Shown here one piece after another: positions 53,230 to 61,228 of a stretch of DNA of 64,000 bases. Every line of letters begins with the position of its first letter. Positions within the stretch are counted from its first letter, which is position 1. The notes under the pieces are model-generated. The model was not told the DNA's origin. It worked only from the letters and a program-made list of their open reading frames with translations, and did no database searches. Source of the stretch: Flavobacteriales bacterium UBA952 (GTDB lineage: Bacteria; Bacteroidota; Bacteroidia; Flavobacteriales_D; Crocinitomicaceae); assembly GCA_002293185.1 (NCBI GenBank), contig DBCS01000007.1, forward strand, positions 231-64,230. The letters run 5' to 3'. The position numbers and the translations under genes were made by a program.

Positions 53230-53260
53230 AAAAAAGGGAGTGGTGAAACCAATCCCTTTT
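53230..53260 (-). terminator. Intrinsic terminator of atpD-atpC
   Basis: An AAAAGGGA/TCCCTTTT stem extends after one mismatch into TGGT/ACCA, with a 3-base loop. Seven T follow on the minus strand. It lies 20 bases past the atpC stop. Confidence 0.85.
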
Positions 53261-53280
53261 AGAGTTGTTTTTTGAATAAC

Positions 53281-53550
53281 TTATTCAGCTAAAACAATTA
53301 GCTTCTGATTATTAAGCTCTGCCACACCACCTTTAATTTGCACGCAAACAGTGGAGCCTGAAACTTCTAAAAAGGAAGTAGCCTCTACTGGCGTGCTCGA
53401 TTCAAAGCGCAATTCACCTTTTCTCAAAGAAGATATAATTGATGCGTGGTGGTTCAAGACCTGAAAAACACCATCTAAGCCTGGAAGACTCACGCTGCTT
53501 ACCTCTCCTTTAAAAAGACTTGCCTCAGGTGTAATAATTTCTAGTATCAT
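53281..53550 (-). CDS. atpC: ATP synthase epsilon subunit, short form
   Basis: 89 residues: only the N-terminal beta-sandwich (MILEIITPEASLFKGEVSSVSLPG to LNNQKLIVLAE). The C-terminal two-helix hairpin that inhibits ATP hydrolysis in longer homologs is absent, as is usual in Bacteroidota. It lies 2 bases after atpD. Confidence 0.93.
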   Translation of the reverse strand: MILEIITPEASLFKGEVSSVSLPGLDGVFQVLNHHASIISSLRKGELRFESSTPVEATSFLEVSGSTVCVQIKGGVAELNNQKLIVLAE

Positions 53551-53552
53551 AA

Positions 53553-55055
53553 TTAGGCGTCAGCTAACATTTTGTCTCCGGCTGCAATAACGTCTTCAAT
53601 TCCTCCTTTGAGGTTGAATGCTGCTTCCGGGTATTTATCAAATTTGCCGTCGAGGATATCATTGAAGGCTTTAATCGTATCTTGAATATCAACAAGTACG
53701 CCTGGTATACCAGTAAATTGCTCTGCAACGTGGAAGGGTTGAGACAAGAAACGTTGAACACGGCGAGCGCGGTGTACAACCATTTTGTCTTCTTCAGAAA
53801 GCTCATCCATGCCTAAGATGGCAATAATGTCTTGTAATTCTTTATAGCGTTGTAGCGTTAATTTAACGCGTTGTGCACAATTATAATGTTCTTCGCCTAC
53901 GATCTCCGGAGTAAGGATACGAGAAGTAGAATCTAGTGGGTCTACCGCTGGGTAAATTCCTAGCTCTGAAATTTTACGAGAAAGCACAGTAGTTGCATCG
54001 AGGTGAGCAAAGGTATTTGCAGGTGCCGGGTCGGTAAGGTCATCAGCAGGAACATATACCGCTTGAACTGATGTAATAGATCCGTTTTTTGTTGAGGTAA
54101 TGCGCTCTTGCATGGCGCCCATTTCTGTGGCTAACGTTGGTTGGTAACCCACAGCTGATGGCATACGGCCTAAAAGTGCTGATACTTCTGAACCCGCTTG
54201 CGTAAAACGGAAGATATTGTCCACGAAGAAGAGGATGTCTTTTCCTTGGCCTTCGCCATCGCCATCGCGGAAATATTCTGCAATTGTAAGTCCTGAAAGT
54301 GCTACACGCGCTCTTGCCCCTGGGGGTTCGTTCATCTGTCCGAACACAAAGGTTGCTTTGGATTCTTTCATTTCTTCGAGATCAACTTTAGAGAGGTCCC
54401 AGCCGCCTTCTTCCATGGAATGCATGAAGTCGTCACCGTATTTGATGATGCCCGATTCTAGCATTTCGCGAAGTAAGTCGTTGCCCTCGCGAGTACGCTC
54501 ACCAACGCCTGCAAAAACCGAAAGACCTCCGTGTCCTTTAGCGATGTTATTGATCAATTCTTGAATGAGTACTGTTTTACCAACACCCGCACCGCCGAAA
54601 AGACCAATTTTACCTCCTTTTGCGTATGGTTCAATAAGGTCGATTACTTTGATTCCTGTGTATAAAATCTCAGTTGCAGTAGAAAGTTGGTCAAACTTAG
54701 GGGCTTCACGGTGAATAGGAAGCCCGCCTGTGTTGTCCATGGTGTTGATGCCGTCGATAGCCTCTCCAACCACATTGAACAAGCGTCCTTTAATGCGATC
54801 GCCTGTTGGCATTTTGATTGGAATTCCTGTAGAAACGACCTCCATTCCACGGGTAAAGCCGTCGGTGGAGTCCATAGAGATAGCGCGAATTGCGTTTTCT
54901 CCAACATGAGATTGAACTTCCAAAACCACGCGCGCTCCGTCGGATTTGTACACCTCCAATGCATCATAAATGTTTGGTAGCGACGTTCCGCGCTCGAATC
55001 GAACGTCCACAACTGGACCGATAACTTGTGAGATTTTTCCTTTAATTGATGACAT
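53553..55055 (-). CDS. atpD: ATP synthase beta subunit
   Basis: 500 residues from the ATG at 55055, where the conserved protein starts (MSSIKGKISQVIGPVVDV). A longer frame from 55121 covers the promoter and is rejected. Walker A is GGAGVGKTVLIQEL, Walker B lies near DILFFVDNIFRFTQAG, and ALLGRMPSAVGYQPTL is conserved. It is the catalytic subunit of F1. The other atp genes are not nearby; separate atpD-atpC is usual in this phylum. Confidence 0.97.
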   Translation of the reverse strand: MSSIKGKISQVIGPVVDVRFERGTSLPNIYDALEVYKSDGARVVLEVQSHVGENAIRAISMDSTDGFTRGMEVVSTGIPIKMPTGDRIKGRLFNVVGEAIDGINTMDNTGGLPIHREAPKFDQLSTATEILYTGIKVIDLIEPYAKGGKIGLFGGAGVGKTVLIQELINNIAKGHGGLSVFAGVGERTREGNDLLREMLESGIIKYGDDFMHSMEEGGWDLSKVDLEEMKESKATFVFGQMNEPPGARARVALSGLTIAEYFRDGDGEGQGKDILFFVDNIFRFTQAGSEVSALLGRMPSAVGYQPTLATEMGAMQERITSTKNGSITSVQAVYVPADDLTDPAPANTFAHLDATTVLSRKISELGIYPAVDPLDSTSRILTPEIVGEEHYNCAQRVKLTLQRYKELQDIIAILGMDELSEEDKMVVHRARRVQRFLSQPFHVAEQFTGIPGVLVDIQDTIKAFNDILDGKFDKYPEAAFNLKGGIEDVIAAGDKMLADA

Positions 55056-55078
55056 CTTTTGTCTTTTAAATTTGGGCG

Positions 55079-55086
55079 CAAATATA
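55079..55086 (-). promoter_or_regulatory. atpD promoter -7 box TATATTTG
   Basis: A perfect minus-strand TAnnTTTG box that ends 23 bases before the atpD start at 55055. It fixes the start and leaves a short A-rich leader. Confidence 0.65.
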
Positions 55087-55133
55087 CGAGATTTTATTTG
55101 AAATGCTTGTGTATAAGGCAAAAATATTTTACG

Positions 55134-56339
55134 TTAAACAAACGAAGCCTTACGAAGTAAAAAGCGAACAGGAAAATAAGTAAATAAGAAAGATAAAACA
55201 GTGGATGCGAGTAGTATGCTCGCAAAGTCTTTCCACTTAAAAACAATAGGAAAAGGGACATTGGCGCCTGGTACGATTAGCCAACCAAAATATTGCTGTG
55301 TCCAGCACACCAACAAGCCCAAAATAACACCACTCAGCACACCTATGAAAGATAAGAGCAGGCCCTCAAAAAAGAAAATTTGAAACCTGTTTTGCGCAGT
55401 CATGCCCAATGCTTTTAAAACTTGCAGATTGCCTTGTTTTTCGTGTATCAGCATTGTCAAAGTAGCGATCAAATTAAACGAGGCAAGAATGAACATAAAA
55501 AGCAGTATAATGAACACAACCAGCCTTTCTGATCGACTCGTTTTGTAAATAAGGGCGTTTTTTTCAAATTGTGTCCGGACTAAAAATCTTGGGCCTAATA
55601 ATGCTTTGATCTCCGTGCGTAAATCCTCTAAATTGATGTTTTGTTTGTGATATACATGAAGGCGAGTAACCGCTCCCTGCTGATTAAAAAACTGCGCTGC
55701 GGCGTCGTAATTCCAAAGAAGCGCGCTGCCGTTTAGCTCCTGGTTAAAATTCATGGCCCCAGCCACTTGAATTTGTCGGATAAAAAAGGGCGTCTTCCCA
55801 AGCTGCATGCGAAGGCCTCTTTTGGGCACATATAGTTGGATGTTATTATCCGCTGAACCCAACCCCAACCTTAATTTTGAAAAAATATCTGCGCCTAGAA
55901 ACACACGGTTTTCTTGATTTAAATGAGCGGCACCAACGCCGTTAATTAAGTGGCTACTCACCTTTGCTTGCCTCACAAATACAGCGTCAACAGCATGCAT
56001 GTTTGCATTCACCCATCTTTGATTTTTTCTAAGCACCACTAACTCTTCAAGTTCTTTACTAAAACAGCTAACACCCCGTAACTTTTGTAACTGACCAAGG
56101 TCTATTTCGCGTAAAAAAAAAGTCTTTCTAGTTTGGTGCTGTATAGTAATTGGTGCGTCAAAAGAGGTATAAAGTTTGGAAATCATGCCTTCAATGCCAT
56201 TGAAGGCAGAAAGCAAAATGACCATTGCTGCGGTGCAAACAGCTATACCCACCACAGAAATTCTTGAAATAATCGTTACTATCGATCGTTTAGAACGACT
56301 AAATAGATAACGTTTCGCTATGTGCAGCGGAGTTTTAAT
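55134..56339 (-). CDS. LolC/E-type ABC permease (FtsX-like), apparently starting at ATT
   Basis: 401 residues if it starts at the ATT at 56339; the first standard start is an internal GTG at 56255, which would cut the first membrane helix. The upstream segment in frame reads (M)KTPLHIAKRYLFS, then IISRISVVGIAVCTAAMVI, which is exactly the family's N-terminal pattern. No ATG, GTG or TTG lies between the rbfA stop and this segment, and the ATT is 2 bases after that stop. Four helices (N-terminal one, then three near the C-terminus) enclose a MacB-like periplasmic domain. The family extracts lipoproteins or exports substrates with a separate ATPase; none is adjacent. Confidence 0.8.
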   Translation of the reverse strand: MKTPLHIAKRYLFSRSKRSIVTIISRISVVGIAVCTAAMVILLSAFNGIEGMISKLYTSFDAPITIQHQTRKTFFLREIDLGQLQKLRGVSCFSKELEELVVLRKNQRWVNANMHAVDAVFVRQAKVSSHLINGVGAAHLNQENRVFLGADIFSKLRLGLGSADNNIQLYVPKRGLRMQLGKTPFFIRQIQVAGAMNFNQELNGSALLWNYDAAAQFFNQQGAVTRLHVYHKQNINLEDLRTEIKALLGPRFLVRTQFEKNALIYKTSRSERLVVFIILLFMFILASFNLIATLTMLIHEKQGNLQVLKALGMTAQNRFQIFFFEGLLLSFIGVLSGVILGLLVCWTQQYFGWLIVPGANVPFPIVFKWKDFASILLASTVLSFLFTYFPVRFLLRKASFV

Positions 56340-56341
56340 GG

Positions 56342-56677
56342 TTATTTCTTGAGGAGTTCGTCGATCTTTAAGGCATAATCTAAAGAGTCGTCGATGTGAA
56401 AGACAAGGTCTGGTATTTTGCGCAAGTTCTTGAGTCTTTTGCCTACCTCTAAACGGATTTTGCCGCGGTTCGCTTGTATGTTTTCTAATACAAGCTCTTT
56501 GGCAGGCCCTGCAAAAACACTCATATATATTCTTGCGAGGCTAAGGTCTGAGGTAATGCGAACAACCGTAACGGTAACCATGGCGCCTAAACAAATTTCA
56601 CCTGCTTGTCTTTGAAAAAAAGCGGCAAGTTCAGCCTGTATGACGGCTTCTATTTTTTGTTGACGTATTGAACTCAT
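56342..56677 (-). CDS. rbfA: Ribosome-binding factor A
   Basis: 111 residues with the KH-like RbfA pattern: SIRQQKIEAVIQAELAAFF, VTVTVVRITSDLSLARIYMSVF, LEVGKRLKNLRKIPDLVFHIDDSLDYALKIDELL. It matures the 16S rRNA 5' end. It is followed 2 bases later by the permease gene, a pairing common in Bacteroidota, and has a perfect promoter box 4 bases before its ATG. Confidence 0.94.
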   Translation of the reverse strand: MSSIRQQKIEAVIQAELAAFFQRQAGEICLGAMVTVTVVRITSDLSLARIYMSVFAGPAKELVLENIQANRGKIRLEVGKRLKNLRKIPDLVFHIDDSLDYALKIDELLKK

Positions 56678-56681
56678 AATG

Positions 56682-56689
56682 CAAAGGTA
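56682..56689 (-). promoter_or_regulatory. rbfA promoter -7 box TACCTTTG, 4 bases from the ATG
   Basis: A perfect minus-strand box. With the divergent box at 56729 it forms a bidirectional promoter region of under 70 bp. Confidence 0.62.
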
Positions 56690-56728
56690 AGAATACTTGC
56701 CGTGAAGGGTGGCATCTAAACAAAAATG

Positions 56729-56736
56729 TATCTTTG
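56729..56736 (+). promoter_or_regulatory. Promoter -7 box TATCTTTG of the second ABC exporter, 5 bases from the ATG
   Basis: A perfect box, ending 5 bases before the ATG at 56742. It rules out the upstream in-frame ATG at 56709. Confidence 0.63.
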
Positions 56737-56741
56737 TATCA

Positions 56742-58580
56742 ATGTCTTACTACAAGGAAATTTATAACTATACCTTTAAATACAAGGGGCTTGCCTTGGC
56801 TACCATTTTATTTAATTTCTTGTTCGTTGTCTTCAACTTGCTTTCTCTTGTGCTTTTTGTGCCGGTGCTTCAGTTGATCTTTCGAACAGAAAAAACGCTG
56901 CCTGTTGTTTCCGTCCCTCAATGGACAACTGGTTTTTCAGGAATAATCAACTACATCAAAGATTCTTATAGTTACGAGATGTATTTACTAGTCAAGACAG
57001 ACCCTAAAGGCGCATTGCTTTTTGTTTGTGTCAGTGTTTTCTTGGCCTTTTTACTAAAAAATATTTTTCGCTACGGTGCCGTTTGGACACAATCGAAGTT
57101 GCGCATGTCTGTCGTGCGCGATGTAAGAGGCTTGCTTTTTGAAAAATCATTGAAGCTACCACTCGCCTATCACAGCAATGAAAAAAAAGGAGACCTTATG
57201 GCTCGAATGAATAGCGATGTCAATGAAATTGAAGTTGCTGTTGTCAGCCTTTTAGAGCTGATTTTTAGAGAGCCGCTCGCTATTTTAATCAATCTCGTTA
57301 CCCTCGTGTACATGAGCCCTCACCTCACTTTGATTTCGTTACTGCTGTTGCCTGTTTCTGCCTTTGTCATCTCGCGTATTGGAAAGAGTCTAAAAAGAAC
57401 CGCGCAAAAAACACAAGAACAACTGGGCTTTCTTTATGCCTCAATGGACGAGCACCTAGGAGGAGTTCGGGTGATTAAAGCATTTGATGCCATAGGATTT
57501 ATATCCAGGGCTTTTAGGCAAACAAACGACCAGCACCAAAAACTAGCCACTCGCGTCTTTAGAAAGCGCGACCTCTCCCCGCTGGTGAACGAAACCCTCG
57601 GTGCTACTGTTTTGCTAGCGCTTGTATATTTTGGTGGCCAACTTATCTTAAGCGGAAAAGAAATCGGACTTTCCGGTGAGGTTTTTTTGACTTATATAAT
57701 TGTATTTTCTCAATTTTTGAGGCCTATACAAAGTGTTTCTAACAACATGGCCAACATGACAAAAGCCCAGGCCTCACAAGACCGCATAAATAGCCTACTC
57801 GACGCACAAGAAACCATTACAGACAAACCTTCATGTCTAGCACTAGAACAATTTAATCGCAGTATAGAATTTGACAAGGTGAGCTTCTCTTATAAAGAAA
57901 AACCCATCCTTGAAGACATCAGTTTAACCATTCAAAAAGGCGCAATAATTGCTATTGTTGGTGAATCTGGCAGTGGAAAATCCACACTAATGGATCTTTT
58001 ACAACGATTTTACGACACAGGGGCAGGGTCTATTAGAATAGATGATATTGACCTTAAGGATTTACGCTTGTCGTCACTTAGACGACTCATTGGCGTGGTT
58101 AGTCAAGAGTCCCTGCTTTTCAACCTAACGGCCGCTCAAAATATTGCTTTTGGCGACGACCATCCTGACCATGATAAAATCATTGCGGCAGCAAAAGTTG
58201 CAAATGCGCATGAATTTATAAGCGGCTTAGAAAACAGCTACGACACCCTGCTTGGTGAGCGGGGCAATAAATTATCCGGTGGGCAAAAACAAAGATTGGC
58301 AATAGCGCGGGCTGTTTATAAAAACCCGGCCATACTCATCTTAGACGAAGCCACTTCTGCACTAGACGCCGCTTCGGAAACGCTGGTCCAACAGGCCTTG
58401 GAAAATTTAATGCAAAACAGAACCTCAATTGTCATTGCACACCGTTTGTCTACAGTCAAAAACGCAGATGAAATTATTGTGCTTTCTAAAGGTCGTATTG
58501 TGGAGCGCGGAACACATGAGGCGCTACTCCAAAAAGAAGGTTTATATAAAAAAATCTGCGGACTTCAGGGTCTGTCTTAA
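56742..58580 (+). CDS. ABC exporter, fused membrane and ATPase domains (MsbA-like)
   Basis: 612 residues from the ATG at 56742 (MSYYKEIYNYTFKYKG). The longer frame from 56709 contains the promoter box. Six helices in the first 340 residues, then Walker A GESGSGKSTLMD, signature LSGGQKQRLAIARA, Walker B ILILDEATSALD and switch His IVIAHRLSTV. The first extracytoplasmic loop is long (about 60 residues). It probably exports lipid A core or another lipid as a homodimer. It has the standard signature, unlike the exporter at 42102. Confidence 0.9.
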   Translation: MSYYKEIYNYTFKYKGLALATILFNFLFVVFNLLSLVLFVPVLQLIFRTEKTLPVVSVPQWTTGFSGIINYIKDSYSYEMYLLVKTDPKGALLFVCVSVFLAFLLKNIFRYGAVWTQSKLRMSVVRDVRGLLFEKSLKLPLAYHSNEKKGDLMARMNSDVNEIEVAVVSLLELIFREPLAILINLVTLVYMSPHLTLISLLLLPVSAFVISRIGKSLKRTAQKTQEQLGFLYASMDEHLGGVRVIKAFDAIGFISRAFRQTNDQHQKLATRVFRKRDLSPLVNETLGATVLLALVYFGGQLILSGKEIGLSGEVFLTYIIVFSQFLRPIQSVSNNMANMTKAQASQDRINSLLDAQETITDKPSCLALEQFNRSIEFDKVSFSYKEKPILEDISLTIQKGAIIAIVGESGSGKSTLMDLLQRFYDTGAGSIRIDDIDLKDLRLSSLRRLIGVVSQESLLFNLTAAQNIAFGDDHPDHDKIIAAAKVANAHEFISGLENSYDTLLGERGNKLSGGQKQRLAIARAVYKNPAILILDEATSALDAASETLVQQALENLMQNRTSIVIAHRLSTVKNADEIIVLSKGRIVERGTHEALLQKEGLYKKICGLQGLS

Positions 58581-58623
58581 AACAAAACTATGATTAGGAT
58601 TGTTGCTCTAATTTATAAATACG

Positions 58624-58631
58624 TACCTTTG
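58624..58631 (+). promoter_or_regulatory. Promoter of the desaturase gene (TTG-N18-TACCTTTG)
   Basis: A perfect -7 box with a TTG (58603-58605) 18 bases upstream. The box ends 18 bases before the ATG. It is among the best-formed promoters in the window. Confidence 0.7.
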
Positions 58632-58649
58632 ATTCTTAAACAATACTAA

Positions 58650-59753
58650 ATGCCCTACGCGCCAGTACAGTTCTCAAAAGAACACAACTCAGAGTTTTAC
58701 AAAACACTGAAGTCTAGAGTTAATTCTTATTTCAAAGACAACAATATTTCCAAAACAGCAAACGCTGCTATGGTTTTTAAGACTTTCGCGCTACTTGCGC
58801 TGTTTTTAACGCCTTATGGGTTTCTTTACAAACAAGAATTGCCTATGCTTGCTTATTTTGGCCTATGGGTGGTAATGGGTTTTGGAATGGCTGGTGTGGG
58901 TTTATCTGTAATGCACGATGCAAATCACGGCGCATACTCACGCAAAGAATGGGTCAACGTTCTTGTAAGTAACGTTATGATTTTATTGGGTGGAAGCGCT
59001 AGAAATTGGCGTATTCAGCACAACGTTTTGCACCACACCTATACTAACGTGACTGATCACGACGAAGACATCGACCCACCTTTATTTATGCTGCGCTTTT
59101 CGCCGCACTCCAAACACCATGCAATTCATAAGTTTCAACATTTATACGCTTGGTTTTTCTATGGTATGATGACACTTTTCTGGTACCTCACCAAAGACTA
59201 CCAACAAGCATATCGCTACAAGAAAAAGGGTCTAATCGAAGCGCAAGGCGTCACTTTCGGTCAGCATATGTTTAGAATCATTTTTTTTAAAGTAATCTAT
59301 ACCGGCATCTTTTTATTCTTACCCATCTATTTTGGGGGCGCTTATTGGCTAACCAATATTATTGGTTTTCTCGTTATGCAGTTTATTTGTGGCCTTATTC
59401 TTGCCATGATCTTCCAGCCCGCACACGTTGTGCCAAGCTCCACTTTTCCTATGCCAAATAACTCCGGTGTAGTGGAGGCAGATTGGGCTGTTAGTCAGTT
59501 GTTCAACACGGCCAATTTTGCACCAAAAGCAAAGTTTTTTTCTTGGTATGTGGGTGGCCTAAATTACCAAGTAGAACACCATTTGTTTCCTTCTATTTGT
59601 CATATCCACTATAAGCATATCGCTAAAATTGTTGAACAAACAGCTAAAGAGTACCAACTACCTTACCATTCTTATCAAACATTTATTGTTGCGCTTTCTG
59701 AGCACACCAAAATGCTAAAGAACCTAGGTAAAGCTGATCCTGTTTTAGCCTAG
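58650..59753 (+). CDS. Acyl-lipid/acyl-CoA desaturase with front-end-type His boxes
   Basis: 367 residues. Three His boxes are visible: HDANH (about 91-95), HNVLHH (about 126-131) and QVEHH (about 308-312). The Q in the third box marks front-end or linoleoyl-type desaturases. Hydrophobic helices lie before, between and after the boxes, so it is an inner-membrane di-iron enzyme that adds a double bond to fatty acyl chains. No fused cytochrome b5 is seen. The stop overlaps the S4 gene start by one base. Confidence 0.92.
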   Translation: MPYAPVQFSKEHNSEFYKTLKSRVNSYFKDNNISKTANAAMVFKTFALLALFLTPYGFLYKQELPMLAYFGLWVVMGFGMAGVGLSVMHDANHGAYSRKEWVNVLVSNVMILLGGSARNWRIQHNVLHHTYTNVTDHDEDIDPPLFMLRFSPHSKHHAIHKFQHLYAWFFYGMMTLFWYLTKDYQQAYRYKKKGLIEAQGVTFGQHMFRIIFFKVIYTGIFLFLPIYFGGAYWLTNIIGFLVMQFICGLILAMIFQPAHVVPSSTFPMPNNSGVVEADWAVSQLFNTANFAPKAKFFSWYVGGLNYQVEHHLFPSICHIHYKHIAKIVEQTAKEYQLPYHSYQTFIVALSEHTKMLKNLGKADPVLA

Positions 59754-60133
59754 TGAAAATCCGCTTGGATAAATATATCTGGGCGGTTCGGCTAAGTAAA
59801 ACGCGCTCACAAGCTAGTGAGCTCGTAGCAAAAGGCCGCGTCTTGATCAACAATGCACACGTGAAACCATCGCGTGAGGTCAAAATAGGCGAAACAATTG
59901 TGCTGCTCAAACACAGTTCACGCTTTGAATATAAAGTCCTCGGCTTACTAGATAAACGAGTCGGTGCTGCGCTTGTGAAAGACTACATTCAAGACACTAC
60001 GCCGCCTGAAGAAATCGCCAAACTCAGTGCTTACAAAGAGGCGCAAAGAAATTACCGCCTAACAGATGGTAAACCAACCAAAAAAGACCGTCGTGAACTC
60101 GACAGTTTTATGGATGACTGGCAAATAGATTAA
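59753..60133 (+). CDS. S4-domain RNA-binding protein (Hsp15/HslR-like)
   Basis: 126 residues with a GTG start overlapping the desaturase stop by one base (TAGTG). The S4 domain covers about 1-60 (IRLDKYIWAVRLSKTRSQASELVAKGRVLIN), followed by a basic/acidic helical tail, as in Hsp15. Hsp15 rescues 50S subunits with stalled nascent chains under heat stress. It is convergent with the dehydrogenase gene, overlapping its end by 4 bases. Confidence 0.88.
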   Translation: MKIRLDKYIWAVRLSKTRSQASELVAKGRVLINNAHVKPSREVKIGETIVLLKHSSRFEYKVLGLLDKRVGAALVKDYIQDTTPPEEIAKLSAYKEAQRNYRLTDGKPTKKDRRELDSFMDDWQID

Positions 60134-61080
60134 TGAAGTTCGTCCGCTAATATTTTATCGGCTAAAACACTGCTTAATTTGATGTAACTTTCTGTAGTCC
60201 AGCCGCCTACATGAGGAGTTAAACAAACGTTTTCAGCTGTAATAAGGTACTTGAAGTCGGCTGGTATCTCTTGATCAAAAAAAGACTCAAAGCTTTTTTT
60301 CTCGTATTCAAGAACGTCAAGGCCAGCGCCTTTGATGTGGCCGCTTTTTAAACCTTCTACTAAAACAGCCGTTGCCACAATTTTACCTCTAGACAGATTG
60401 AGTAGATAAAATGGCTTTGCCATCCGACGCAAAAATTCATGGTCAAAATAATTCCGTGTTTCTTTATTTTGTGGAATATGAAAACTGAGTACATCGGCTT
60501 GCTCTTGAATGGCATCTAAAGTACATTCCTGTACCTGATGGTCTCCAAAGCCTGTTTTATACTTATCATAAGCTAAAATCTTTGCGTCAAAACCGCGTAG
60601 TTTTTTTGCAAAGGCGGCGCCATTATTCCCATAACCAATTATTCCAACCGTCTTTCCGTCCAATTCTTCCCCTCTATTACCCTCTCTATTCCAAACGCCC
60701 TCTTTAATTTCGCGATCCGCTTTATTCAATTTATTCATTAGACTAAGCAGCATTCCTAAAGCATGTTCCGCAACGGCATTTCTGTTGCCTTCTGGAGAAT
60801 TATACAGCCGGATATCCAACGACCGGCAAAGTTTAACATCGATGTTTTCTAAACCTGATCCTGAACGCGCGATAAACTTTAAGTTTCCACAGTTCGCTAA
60901 GAATTTTTCGTCTATCGCAAATCGAGACCGAATGACAATGCCGTAAGCTTGCGGTAAAACATTCTGTAATTCTTCGAAACTACTTTTAAAGTGTCGCTGA
61001 CATAAAAATCCGGCTTGTGTGAGTCTTTCCTCTAGAACTGGATGAACGCTATCAATAAAGAAAACTATACGCTTAGTCAT
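60130..61080 (-). CDS. D-isomer 2-hydroxyacid dehydrogenase (phosphoglycerate dehydrogenase-like)
   Basis: 316 residues from the ATG at 61080; a TTG at 61098 extends the frame but lies upstream of the -7 box. The Rossmann motif is GIIGYGNNG (about 146-154). The catalytic Arg lies in SRSGSGLENID, Glu in the LDVLEYE region and His in TPHVGG. It lacks a C-terminal ACT domain, so it is a short form that could serve serine synthesis or another 2-hydroxyacid. Confidence 0.88.
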   Translation of the reverse strand: MTKRIVFFIDSVHPVLEERLTQAGFLCQRHFKSSFEELQNVLPQAYGIVIRSRFAIDEKFLANCGNLKFIARSGSGLENIDVKLCRSLDIRLYNSPEGNRNAVAEHALGMLLSLMNKLNKADREIKEGVWNREGNRGEELDGKTVGIIGYGNNGAAFAKKLRGFDAKILAYDKYKTGFGDHQVQECTLDAIQEQADVLSFHIPQNKETRNYFDHEFLRRMAKPFYLLNLSRGKIVATAVLVEGLKSGHIKGAGLDVLEYEKKSFESFFDQEIPADFKYLITAENVCLTPHVGGWTTESYIKLSSVLADKILADELH

Positions 61081-61084
61081 ACAA

Positions 61085-61092
61085 TAAAGGTA
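61085..61092 (-). promoter_or_regulatory. Probable -7 box TACCTTTA, 4 bases from the dehydrogenase ATG
   Basis: One mismatch to TAnnTTTG on the minus strand. The 4-base distance to the ATG matches rbfA, murI and others. Confidence 0.45.
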
Positions 61093-61228
61093 GTACAAAA
61101 AGATGAAATTGGTTTCATTGATTAAAAAACGGGCTTTTTAAACGCGTTTTAACAAGGTTTCTCGTGTCGGGCAAGGTGATTCCGAAGGGCGCTAGACGAA
61201 CGCCTTTTAAAATGCTTTAAAATGGGTT

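Noticed and set aside
59848..59867. A third parS-like sequence (CACACGTGAAACC) in the S4-protein gene
   Set aside because: Only the right half of the palindrome matches; the left half is different, so it is probably a coding coincidence.
61186..61218. Hairpin AAGGGCG...CGCCTTTT after mnmG
   Set aside because: On the minus strand, the direction of mnmG, no T tract follows and the stem has a bulge. On the plus strand it could terminate, but no plus-strand gene leads into it.
61099..61228. Search for DnaA boxes or an origin near mnmG
   Set aside because: I saw no TTATCCACA-type cluster here or in the 63101-63131 gap, so no origin is called despite the parS sites.
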